From positions 1 to 6,471 of the forward strand of contig DCFR01000006.1 in NCBI GenBank assembly GCA_002319815.1: DNA of 6,471 nt, in the 5' to 3' direction. Under the pieces are notes generated by a model, which did not search any database, was not told the origin of the DNA, and was given only the letters and a program-made list of their open reading frames with translations. This DNA is from Megamonas sp. UBA1799 (GTDB lineage Bacteria; Bacillota; Negativicutes; Selenomonadales; Selenomonadaceae). Made by a program: the position numbers and the translations under genes. This document shows positions 1-5,113 of this stretch, piece after piece (position 1 is the stretch's first letter; each line of letters begins with the position of its first letter).

Positions 1-25
1 GCCGATTTGTGCTGGGAAAGTTGAG

Positions 26-51
26 ACAATAATTTTTAAGAAAATTATTGT
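26..51. repeat. Perfect 11-bp inverted repeat upstream of the cyd promoter
   Basis: The left arm ACAATAATTTT (26-36) and right arm AAAATTATTGT (41-51) are exact reverse complements around a TAAG spacer. The repeat lies just upstream of the predicted -35 of cydA. It contains no G-C-rich stem, so it is a poor terminator candidate and is more plausibly an operator for a dimeric regulator. The 7-mer ACAATAA/TTATTGT occurs again at 118-124 and 143-149. It does not match the Rex, Fnr or Fur consensus as I know them, so no regulator is named. Confidence 0.5.
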
Positions 52-57
52 AATTGA

Positions 58-86
58 TTGTTTTTCCCCATCCATTGACGTATAAT
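58..86 (+). promoter_or_regulatory. Predicted sigma-70-type promoter of cydAB
   Basis: A consensus -10 TATAAT lies at 81-86, with a weak -35 TTGTTT at 58-63 and a 17-bp spacer. This would place the transcription start near 93 and give a 5' leader of roughly 88 bases before the cydA start at 181. The weak -35 next to an upstream inverted repeat fits a regulated promoter. Regulation is inferred. Confidence 0.5.
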
Positions 87-167
87 CAAGTTGTAAACGA
101 AAATGATTTTCCGGCCATTATTGTTTGCAATAACGACACAATACAATAAAATGCCGGGACGACGGAA

Positions 168-174
168 AGGAAGG
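168..174 (+). promoter_or_regulatory. Ribosome binding site fixing the cydA start
   Basis: AGGAAGG ends six bases before the ATG at 181. The longer open frame beginning at ATG 103 has no such site, and its first 26 codons do not resemble a CydA N-terminus. The start at 181 is therefore preferred. Confidence 0.8.
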
Positions 175-180
175 ATACTT

Positions 181-1545
181 ATGGATGTACTGTCTCTGTC
201 ACGTTGGCAATTTGCCATCACCACGACGTACCATTTTCTGTTTGTTCCTCTGACCCTGGGGCTTTCTATTTTTCTTGCCCTGCTGGAGACCTGCTATGTA
301 AAAACACAGCGGCCGGAGTGGAAAAAACATTGCCGTGGACTCATTCAATTTTTTAGCACAATTTTTCTCATCAATTTTGGCATGGGAATCGTAACCGGGA
401 TTGTACAGGAATTTCATTTCGGCATGAACTGGTCGGAATATTCTCGTTTTATGGGCGATATTTTTGGCGCTCCGCTGGCGCTGGAAGCGCTGTCCGCTTT
501 TTTTCTGGAATCTACCTTCCTCGGGCTCTGGGTCTTCGGCTGGAAAAGACTGTCACCGAAGCTTCATTGTGCCTGTATCTGGATTGTAGCGCTGGCCAGT
601 AATTTATCGGCGTTTTGGATTCTGGTCGCCAATTCCTTTATGCAGCATCCGGTCGGCTATATTCTGCGCAACGGACGTGCTGAAATGACCGATTTTTTTG
701 CGCTGATTACCAATCCGTATGCAATTTTCCAGTTTACCCACACCTTATTTGCCTGCATCGCAACCAGCGGCTGCCTGCTGCTGGCGATCTGCGCCTATAA
801 GGTGCTGCAGCGCGGCCCGGCGATGGCCGTATTCCGCCAATGCCTCATGGGCGCTGCCGTCTTCACGGTTATAGGCCTGCTGGGCGCTATGGGCAGCGGA
901 CATCTGCAGGCACAATATGTAGCGCAGGTGCAGCCGATGAAACTGGCAGCGATGGAAGCGCTGTGGGAATCAGCCGATCCGGCACCGTTTACAGCGGTCG
1001 CGCTCATCGATACTGACAAACAGGAAAACACGTTTGCCATTGATGTGCCCAATATGCTTTCCTTCATGGTACATAACCGGCCGTCCGGCGAAGTGAAAGG
1101 CATAAAGGAACTGCAGGATCTCTCGGTTCAACAGTATGGCGCCGGCAATTACGTTCCGGCCGTCACCGGCCTGTTCTGGAGTTTCCGCATCATGCTGGCA
1201 GCCGGCGGCATTTTGCTGCTGCTGGCTCTGGCGACGGTATGGATGCTCAGAAAAGAGAAAAACTGCCCTTATCTGCTCTGGCTGCTTATTCTATCTCTGC
1301 CGCTGCCTTTTATCGCCAACACGACCGGCTGGTTTATCACGGAAGCCGGACGACAGCCCTGGATTGTCGTCGGACTGCAAAAGACCATGGAGGCCTTTTC
1401 ACCGGTTCTGGCTCCGGGAGAAGTGCTGATGACACTTGTCGGCTACACGCTGGTATATCTTTTTCTGGCACTGGCGGCGCTGTATGCAGCGCTGCGGTAT
1501 ATCCGCAAAACACCGGCCCGTCTAGAAGATTGGAGGGATGCATAA
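181..1545 (+). CDS. cydA: Cytochrome bd ubiquinol/menaquinol oxidase subunit I (CydA)
   Basis: This is the haem-bearing subunit of cytochrome bd, a membrane quinol oxidase that reduces O2 to water without pumping protons. The product is 454 residues with about nine membrane segments. Expected haem ligands are visible: His18 (haem b595 in the E. coli numbering scheme, H19), His187 and Met338 (haem b558), with Arg336 beside it in SFRIM. Glu102 and Glu110 in LEALSAFFLEST match the conserved E99/E107 pair, and Lys254/Glu259 match the quinol-site K252/E257. The GRQPW motif is at 390-394. The protein is shorter than E. coli CydA (522) mainly because the quinol loop (about 255-320) is short, the form common in Gram-positives. 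An open frame extends upstream to 103, but the strong ribosome site supports the start at 181. The stop codon overlaps the cydB start. cydCD, needed for assembly in some bacteria, are not in the window. Confidence 0.97.
   Translation: MDVLSLSRWQFAITTTYHFLFVPLTLGLSIFLALLETCYVKTQRPEWKKHCRGLIQFFSTIFLINFGMGIVTGIVQEFHFGMNWSEYSRFMGDIFGAPLALEALSAFFLESTFLGLWVFGWKRLSPKLHCACIWIVALASNLSAFWILVANSFMQHPVGYILRNGRAEMTDFFALITNPYAIFQFTHTLFACIATSGCLLLAICAYKVLQRGPAMAVFRQCLMGAAVFTVIGLLGAMGSGHLQAQYVAQVQPMKLAAMEALWESADPAPFTAVALIDTDKQENTFAIDVPNMLSFMVHNRPSGEVKGIKELQDLSVQQYGAGNYVPAVTGLFWSFRIMLAAGGILLLLALATVWMLRKEKNCPYLLWLLILSLPLPFIANTTGWFITEAGRQPWIVVGLQKTMEAFSPVLAPGEVLMTLVGYTLVYLFLALAALYAALRYIRKTPARLEDWRDA
1532..1537 (+). 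promoter_or_regulatory. Ribosome binding site for cydB inside the cydA 3' end
   Basis: GGAGGG lies within the last cydA codons, seven bases before the cydB ATG at 1545. With the TAATG stop-start overlap, it fixes the cydB start and suggests coupled translation giving equal subunit amounts. Confidence 0.85.
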
Positions 1546-2555
1546 TGGATCTCAATATTCTTTGGTTCATTCTCATTACCATCTTATTTGCCGGCTTTTT
1601 CCTGCTCGAGGGCTTTGACTATGGCGTTGGTATGATCGCGCCGCTGCTGGGAAACGATGAAACGGAACGCCGCCTTATGCTGCGTACGATTCTTCCTGTT
1701 TGGGACGGCAACGAAGTTTGGATGATCACCGCCGGCGGCGCACTTTTTGCCGCGTTTCCGCATGTCTATGCAACGATGTTCAGTGCGTTTTATATGGCTC
1801 TTTTTTTACTGCTCTGCGCGCTGATTTTCCGTGGTGCCGGTCTTGAACTACGCAACCGCCTCGATAGGGAATCATGGCATACCTTCTGGGACTGGTCTAT
1901 TTGCTTCGGCAGCGCTGTACCGGCTGTACTCTGGGGGGTGGCGGTGACCAATCTGCTTGCCGGACTGCCTATTAACGGCCACATGCTGTACATCGGCCGC
2001 TTTATTGACTTACTGACGCCCTATACACTGCTGGGCGGAATAACTTTTCTGCTTCTGTTTACTTTCCATGGCACGGCGTTTCTTACCTTACGGCTGGACC
2101 ACAGCCCCTTGGACCAGCGCTTGCAAACGCTGGGACGCCGCAGCGGCTTGGCAGCGCTGCTGGCATTGGCGGCTTACGCTTTGATGACCGTCGGAAAAAC
2201 AGATTTTCTCCAGCATCCATTGGCTGTCATTTTACTGGTGCTCACTGCCCTGCTTTTTTTGGGCAGCTGGATCGCCTACTGGCGGCAAAAAATCCGTCCT
2301 TCCTTCATTTTGAGTTCGCTGACGATTGTGATGGCGACAGCCGCCATCTTTGCCGGCCTTTTTCCGCGTATCATGGTATCCAATCTGCAGCCGGAATGGA
2401 GCCTTACGATTTATAATGCCGCCTCATCTCCGTATACGCTTACAGTCATGTCAATTGCTGCAGCCTGCCTGGTTCCAGTCATCTTACTCTATCAGGGATG
2501 GACCTACTGGATCTTTCGGAAGCGCATTACCGAAAAAGATTTAGAGCACTACTAA
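1545..2555 (+). CDS. cydB: Cytochrome bd oxidase subunit II (CydB)
   Basis: This is the second large subunit of the cytochrome bd oxidase, forming a membrane heterodimer with CydA. The 336-residue product is the usual family length and has about eight to nine hydrophobic segments. Family signatures include GFDYGVG (23-29), PVWDGNEVWMITAGGALFAA (51-70) followed by FPHVYATMFSAFY, FRGAGLELR (95-103), the AASSPYTL motif (292-299) and the C-terminal YQGWTYWIFRKRI (316-328). It shares one base with the cydA stop (TAATG) and has its own GGAGGG site. It is followed six bases after the stop by a strong hairpin terminator, so no cydX, cydC or cydD follows in the same transcript here. A longer in-frame open frame reaches back to 1239 but overlaps cydA and is not real. 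Confidence 0.97.
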   Translation: MDLNILWFILITILFAGFFLLEGFDYGVGMIAPLLGNDETERRLMLRTILPVWDGNEVWMITAGGALFAAFPHVYATMFSAFYMALFLLLCALIFRGAGLELRNRLDRESWHTFWDWSICFGSAVPAVLWGVAVTNLLAGLPINGHMLYIGRFIDLLTPYTLLGGITFLLLFTFHGTAFLTLRLDHSPLDQRLQTLGRRSGLAALLALAAYALMTVGKTDFLQHPLAVILLVLTALLFLGSWIAYWRQKIRPSFILSSLTIVMATAAIFAGLFPRIMVSNLQPEWSLTIYNAASSPYTLTVMSIAAACLVPVILLYQGWTYWIFRKRITEKDLEHY

Positions 2556-2561
2556 AACGCT

Positions 2562-2602
2562 AAAAAAACATCGCTGCATCCTATTGGCAGCGATGTTTTT
2601 TT
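2562..2602. terminator. Bidirectional intrinsic terminator between cydB and the convergent methyltransferase gene
   Basis: The arms 2562-2577 (seven A then CATCGCTGC) and 2587-2602 (GCAGCGATG then seven T) are perfectly complementary around a 9-base loop. Read on plus, the hairpin is followed by a T tract after cydB. Read on minus, the A tract becomes the T tract after the methyltransferase gene that ends at 2611. It separates two converging units. Confidence 0.92.
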
Positions 2603-2610
2603 ATGCTGTT

Positions 2611-3639
2611 TTATGCTTGAGAAACCCGGCGCCCCTCTTCAACCATTGCCCGCAGATTGGCCAGCGGCGTACCGGGCGCCACAGCACAGCCAGGCGATAT
2701 GATGCTGACGCCGCGGGACACCGCATTCCTGACAGCGGCCCTTACCTCGTCCGGTGTACCAGAAAGCAGTACGCCGGACGGATTGATGTCGCCGGCAATC
2801 GGCGTTGTGATTCCCTCCGCCGCAAACATGGTCCGAACGGCCGGAATATCCACTGCCGATTCCACACTGATTGCCGCGGCGCCGGTTGCCGCAATATCGG
2901 GCATAACCTTATCCAATTTACCGCAGATATGTAAAATCACCGGCACCGATAATTTTTCAATAAGCCGCTTTTCATACGGTGCCGCCATCGTCCGGAAATT
3001 TTTGGGACTAATCATGTCCAAGGAAGCCATCATATCTTCAACGACAATGATATCTGCCCCAGCTGCAATAAAAGCTTCTCCCAGCGTTAGTGCCGCTTCA
3101 TAGCCGGCTTCTAAAAGCGGAATAATCGTCTCCGGTTTTTTAAACATAGCTTTCAGAAACGGTGTAATTCCCACCAAACTGTTGGCAATACTGAAAGGAC
3201 CGCCAATGCCACCCATTACCGCCGTATGCTCGCCCAGCTGTGCTTTCATAATCCGAACCGCTTCCAATACCGTTGGAATGCGGCCGCGCGTTAAAAAATC
3301 AGCCGGACAAGACGGACAATCATCAAAGGTATAGGGATGCCGGGCAATACTTGGTATATGCGTTTTTCCTCCCTCTTTAACTACGGCGCCAAACGCTTCT
3401 GCTTCCACCGTTTGGCAATAAGGCGCCCGCACTGCATCCAGCCCAAGAATAGAAGCGCCGGCGCCCGACAAAGCAGCCATCAACTGCGCATCCCTATGCG
3501 CTTCCGGCCAGGCAGCTCCAGCTGCATCCATCAATTCATAAGTTGCATACTGACAAACGCTCATGACCGGCAGCCTGTCAGCCGGCTTACCCTGCAAAAC
3601 ATTCAACAGCACTTCCCGACCTGTCATTTTTTCCTTCAT
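2611..3639 (-). CDS. MtaA/CmuA-family methylcobamide methyltransferase (uroporphyrinogen decarboxylase fold)
   Basis: This is a 342-residue zinc methyltransferase of the URO-D superfamily, of the type that moves a methyl group from a methyl-corrinoid protein to a thiol such as coenzyme M (MtaA, MtbA). The N-terminus (MTGREVLLNVLQGKPADRLP) is typical of the family. The zinc motif is visible as His237-x-Cys239 in LHICGK and Cys318 in SPGCAV, close in number to the H237/C239/C316 ligands known for methanogen MtaA. GDINPSG (283-289) is a usual C-terminal barrel motif. AGGAGG eight bases before the ATG supports the start; a second ATG four codons later has a poorer site. It lies 62 bases after pylSn on the same strand, so it probably finishes methyl transfer from the corrinoid protein of this cluster. 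The acceptor (coenzyme M, tetrahydrofolate or other) cannot be told from sequence. It lacks UroD context such as other haem synthesis genes, so true uroporphyrinogen decarboxylase is unlikely. Confidence 0.88.
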   Translation of the reverse strand: MKEKMTGREVLLNVLQGKPADRLPVMSVCQYATYELMDAAGAAWPEAHRDAQLMAALSGAGASILGLDAVRAPYCQTVEAEAFGAVVKEGGKTHIPSIARHPYTFDDCPSCPADFLTRGRIPTVLEAVRIMKAQLGEHTAVMGGIGGPFSIANSLVGITPFLKAMFKKPETIIPLLEAGYEAALTLGEAFIAAGADIIVVEDMMASLDMISPKNFRTMAAPYEKRLIEKLSVPVILHICGKLDKVMPDIAATGAAAISVESAVDIPAVRTMFAAEGITTPIAGDINPSGVLLSGTPDEVRAAVRNAVSRGVSIISPGCAVAPGTPLANLRAMVEEGRRVSQA

Positions 3640-3647
3640 TTTCTTTG

Positions 3648-3653
3648 CCTCCT
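3648..3653 (-). promoter_or_regulatory. Ribosome binding site of the MtaA-type gene
   Basis: On the minus strand AGGAGG lies eight bases before the ATG at 3639. It favours this start over the ATG four codons downstream. Confidence 0.8.
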
Positions 3654-3670
3654 GTTTTCAAATAATTATT

Positions 3671-3681
3671 TACCGTTATAA
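3671..3681 (-). repeat. 11-base element shared with the corrinoid gene leader, opposite orientation
   Basis: TTATAACGGTA on the minus strand here, in the pylSn to methyltransferase gap, is identical to 4927-4937 on the plus strand, in the leader of the corrinoid gene. Both copies are within the same transcription unit and outside coding sequence. It could be a regulator site or an RNA pairing element, since the two transcript copies would be complementary. Chance is possible at this length. Confidence 0.3.
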
Positions 3682-3701
3682 AACAGTATAAAAAAACTTT
3701 T

Positions 3702-4055
3702 TTAAAGCCCGGCGCCCCATTTATGCGTCATCGTGGTATTTGTATATTTTTCCAGTTTCCAATCCGGAATCGCACATTTTTTACAGGCTTTAATACACCA
3801 TTTATTGCGCAGCCAGCGGGCTGCCCGGCAAGTCCGCGAGTTCCGAATGGTGAATGTCTCGCCGCAGTGCGTTGTAATGACTGCGGTATCGCCATTTTCT
3901 TCGATTGTTCGGACTCCGTGCAGAACACCGGAACGCGCCGGCCACAATTTTAATTTCCTGACCAAATGAAAAAAAACAACATTCTTACGATAAAAACGCT
4001 GCCGAGCCTTACTCGTTGGCTTTTGTACAATTGCCACAACATTTTTTCCTGCCAT
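3702..4055 (-). CDS. pylSn: Stand-alone pyrrolysyl-tRNA synthetase N-terminal domain protein (PylSn)
   Basis: In bacteria pyrrolysyl-tRNA synthetase is split. PylSc holds the catalytic core, and the separate PylSn binds tRNA-Pyl at its T-arm and variable-loop side. This 117-residue product aligns end to end with the N-terminal domain of Methanosarcina PylS. KLWPARSG (36-43) matches the archaeal GLWMSRTG, then comes a beta region with HCGETFTIRNSRTCRAAR (63-80), and then RNKWCIKACKKC (83-94) followed by the IPDWKLEKY tail. The zinc ligands known from the M. mazei domain (H24, C42, C71, C74) correspond to His46, Cys64, Cys91 and Cys94. About 20 extra basic residues precede the domain, as in bacterial PylSn. 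The start at 4055 is chosen for its AGAGG site (4063-4067); frames reaching 4151 or 4160 would run through pylT. The gene starts 38 bases after pylT and ends TAA. The catalytic half is not in this window. Confidence 0.95.
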   Translation of the reverse strand: MAGKNVVAIVQKPTSKARQRFYRKNVVFFHLVRKLKLWPARSGVLHGVRTIEENGDTAVITTHCGETFTIRNSRTCRAARWLRNKWCIKACKKCAIPDWKLEKYTNTTMTHKWGAGL

Positions 4056-4062
4056 TTTTTTG

Positions 4063-4067
4063 CCTCT
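4063..4067 (-). promoter_or_regulatory. Ribosome binding site fixing the pylSn start
   Basis: AGAGG on the minus strand sits seven bases before the ATG at 4055. It lies between the CCA end of pylT and pylSn, and decides the start against upstream in-frame starts at 4151 and 4160 that lie inside the tRNA gene. Confidence 0.75.
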
Positions 4068-4093
4068 ATTCTCACATTTACATGGAATTTTTT

Positions 4094-4165
4094 TGGCGGA
4101 GAGTCCGAGAGTTTCACTCGGCTGCACGGATTTAGAGTCCCTGCGATCCATACGATCCACCCTCC
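4094..4165 (-). tRNA. pylT: tRNA-Pyl, anticodon CUA (amber-reading pyrrolysine tRNA)
   Basis: The 72-base gene folds as tRNA-Pyl. The acceptor stem is GGAGGGT (4165-4159) with ACTCTCC (4104-4098), followed by the G73 discriminator and an encoded CCA (4096-4094). Only one base separates the acceptor and D stems. The D stem is GATC/GATC with a 5-base loop GTATG lacking the usual GG. The anticodon loop CTCTAAA (4137-4131) carries CTA at 4135-4133 on a long stem. A 3-base variable loop (CAG) precedes the T stem CCGAG/CTCGG with loop TGAAACT. These are the known oddities of tRNA-Pyl, and the sequence closely matches my memory of the Desulfitobacterium and Methanosarcina genes. One pair of the anticodon stem is a G-G mismatch (4141 with 4127). 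The gene begins eight bases after the corrinoid gene stop, so it is probably cut from a shared transcript. Confidence 0.96.
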
Positions 4166-4173
4166 GTATAAAA

Positions 4174-4860
4174 TCAAAACACCAAATGCAGCTTGCGCCG
4201 ACCGCTTAATCGCCGTACCAACTTCACAGTTGATACCAGCGAATCGGCATACGCATCGGCGCCAATGGCCCGAGCCCATTCTGCCGAAGCGGCTGCCCCA
4301 CCGACCAGTACAGCAAATTGCTGCCGCAGTCCCTGCTCGCAAAGGCATTTGATAAGTTCCCGCTGCACCGGCAGCGTTGTCGTCATCAGCGCAAACCCAA
4401 TAATAACATCAGCCTGCTGCTGCCGGGCCGCTTCAACAACCCGTACGGCAGCTACATTGCGCCCCAGATCCATAACGGTAAAACCACTGGCGGCCAGAAT
4501 CGTCGCCACAATTGTCTTCCCAATATCATGAATATCACCTTCCACTGCGTAGACAAGAACTTTACCCGACGACGGGGCCGGTCGCTTTTCTTCCATCCGC
4601 CCCAGCTGCCGCCGAAGAATTCGGATGGAGTCCCCTACGGCCTCTGCGGCCACCAAAAGTTGGGGAATAAAAATCTCCCCATTATCAAAAGCAGCGCTCA
4701 ATGCCTGAATACCATCCACCAGACCATAACGTATAGCAACGACAGGATCTATGCCCATACGCGCGGCTTCATGTGTATGACGCCTTAAAGCGGCCGTATC
4801 GATGTTTTCCAAGGACAGCCGCATATCCTGCAGCACTTGTGCTTTTGCCTGTGTATGCAT
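4174..4860 (-). CDS. Methylamine-type corrinoid (cobalamin-binding) methyl carrier protein, MtbC/MttC family
   Basis: This small cytoplasmic corrinoid protein carries a methyl group on cobalt between a substrate methyltransferase and a second methyltransferase. The 228-residue product has the two-part family layout. A helical cap domain spans about 1-90, including IFIPQLLVAAEAV (63-75). A Rossmann B12-binding domain spans about 99-220, with the base-off cobalamin motif DIHDIG (109-114), whose His111 is the lower cobalt ligand. It is followed by ALMTTT (157-162), VGGA (186-189) and IGADAYA (199-205). The serine usual in the SxL motif appears replaced by Phe156. ATG 4860 is chosen because AAAGGA stands nine bases upstream; a TTG six codons earlier lies before that site. 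The neighbouring pylT and pylSn suggest partnership with a Pyl-containing MttB, MtbB or MtmB encoded elsewhere. Sequence alone does not say which methylamine, and methanol (MtaC) or betaine (MtgC) roles remain possible. Confidence 0.9.
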   Translation of the reverse strand: MHTQAKAQVLQDMRLSLENIDTAALRRHTHEAARMGIDPVVAIRYGLVDGIQALSAAFDNGEIFIPQLLVAAEAVGDSIRILRRQLGRMEEKRPAPSSGKVLVYAVEGDIHDIGKTIVATILAASGFTVMDLGRNVAAVRVVEAARQQQADVIIGFALMTTTLPVQRELIKCLCEQGLRQQFAVLVGGAAASAEWARAIGADAYADSLVSTVKLVRRLSGRRKLHLVF

Positions 4861-4882
4861 AAGCCGTATTCCTTTCAATAAG

Positions 4883-4916
4883 AAAACAAAAGCCCACCGG
4901 AAATTTTCCGGCGAGC
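4883..4916 (-). terminator. Terminator-like hairpin in the leader of the corrinoid gene, possible attenuator
   Basis: On the minus strand GCTCGCCGGAA (4916-4906) pairs with TTCCGGTGGGC (4902-4892), with two G-T wobbles and a short AT loop, followed by TTTTGTTTT (4891-4883). It lies between the predicted promoter (4961-4989) and the corrinoid start at 4860, so it could stop transcription before the gene. The GAGC just upstream (minus strand, inside AGAGCAAAGCAGCTC, 4927-4913) could instead pair with the GCTC of the terminator arm, a weak alternative fold. No known riboswitch class is recognised. Confidence 0.6.
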
Positions 4917-4960
4917 TGCTTTGCTCTTATAACGGTATGTATTTAATTGATTACAATATC

Positions 4961-4989
4961 AGTATAACATTAAGCGAATAAAAATGCAA
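4961..4989 (-). promoter_or_regulatory. Predicted sigma-70-type promoter of the corrinoid-pylT-pylSn-methyltransferase unit
   Basis: On the minus strand the -35 TTGCAT (4989-4984) and -10 TATACT (4966-4961) have an ideal 17-base spacer. Transcription would start near 4954, leaving a leader of about 94 bases before the corrinoid gene. No clear second promoter was found in front of pylT or pylSn. A TATACT also occurs at 3685-3690 ahead of the methyltransferase gene but without a recognisable -35. Confidence 0.65.
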
Positions 4990-4995
4990 GACCTG

Positions 4996-5030
4996 CAAAA
5001 GAAAAAGAGAACTGCTCCGAAAAACAGTTC
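4996..5030 (-). terminator. Intrinsic terminator downstream of ftsH
   Basis: On the minus strand GAACTGTTT (5030-5022) pairs with GAGCAGTTC (5017-5009), with two T-G pairs and a TTCG tetraloop, followed by TCTTTTTCTTTTG (5008-4996). It lies 84 bases past the ftsH stop and just before the -35 of the next promoter, so it insulates the methyl-transfer unit from ftsH transcription. Confidence 0.8.
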
Positions 5031-5071
5031 CCCTTTGCAAAACCAGCCAAGCTCCAGCAAGGCCCGGCGCT

Positions 5072-5099
5072 GCAATCCTGCTTTATCAGCAAAGATTGC
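5072..5099. repeat. Imperfect inverted repeat just after the ftsH stop
   Basis: GCAATC (5072-5077) and GATTGC (5094-5099) enclose an inner pair TGCT/AGCA (5079-5082, 5088-5091). It could form a two-part stem in the ftsH 3' untranslated region. No T tract follows, so it is not called a terminator. A transcript-end protective role is only a guess. Confidence 0.35.
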
Positions 5100-5113
5100 T
5101 TACCGCCTCAAGC

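Noticed and set aside
103..180. N-terminal extension of cydA from the ATG at 103
   Set aside because: There is no ribosome site before 103, the added residues do not look like a CydA N-terminus, and a strong AGGAAGG site precedes the ATG at 181.
1239..1544. In-frame upstream extension of cydB
   Set aside because: It overlaps cydA coding sequence in another frame, and the translation is not CydB-like until the ATG at 1545, which has its own GGAGGG site.
2599..2618. Tandem near-repeat TTTTATGCTG / TTTTATGCTT at the end of the methyltransferase gene
   Set aside because: Two short copies partly made of the terminator T tract and the stop codon are likely chance.
2611..3639. True uroporphyrinogen decarboxylase (hemE)
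   Set aside because: The HxC and later Cys zinc motif is that of MtaA/MtbA-type methyltransferases, and the context is corrinoid and Pyl genes rather than haem synthesis.
3685..3713. Separate promoter for the MtaA-type gene from TATACT at 3690-3685
   Set aside because: At 17 bases upstream the sequence is GCCGGG, with no -35 similarity and no extended -10. It is left as unproven.
3966..4352. Open frames on plus and other minus frames across pylT, pylSn and the corrinoid gene
   Set aside because: They overlap the tRNA and conserved proteins in other frames and carry no recognisable motif.
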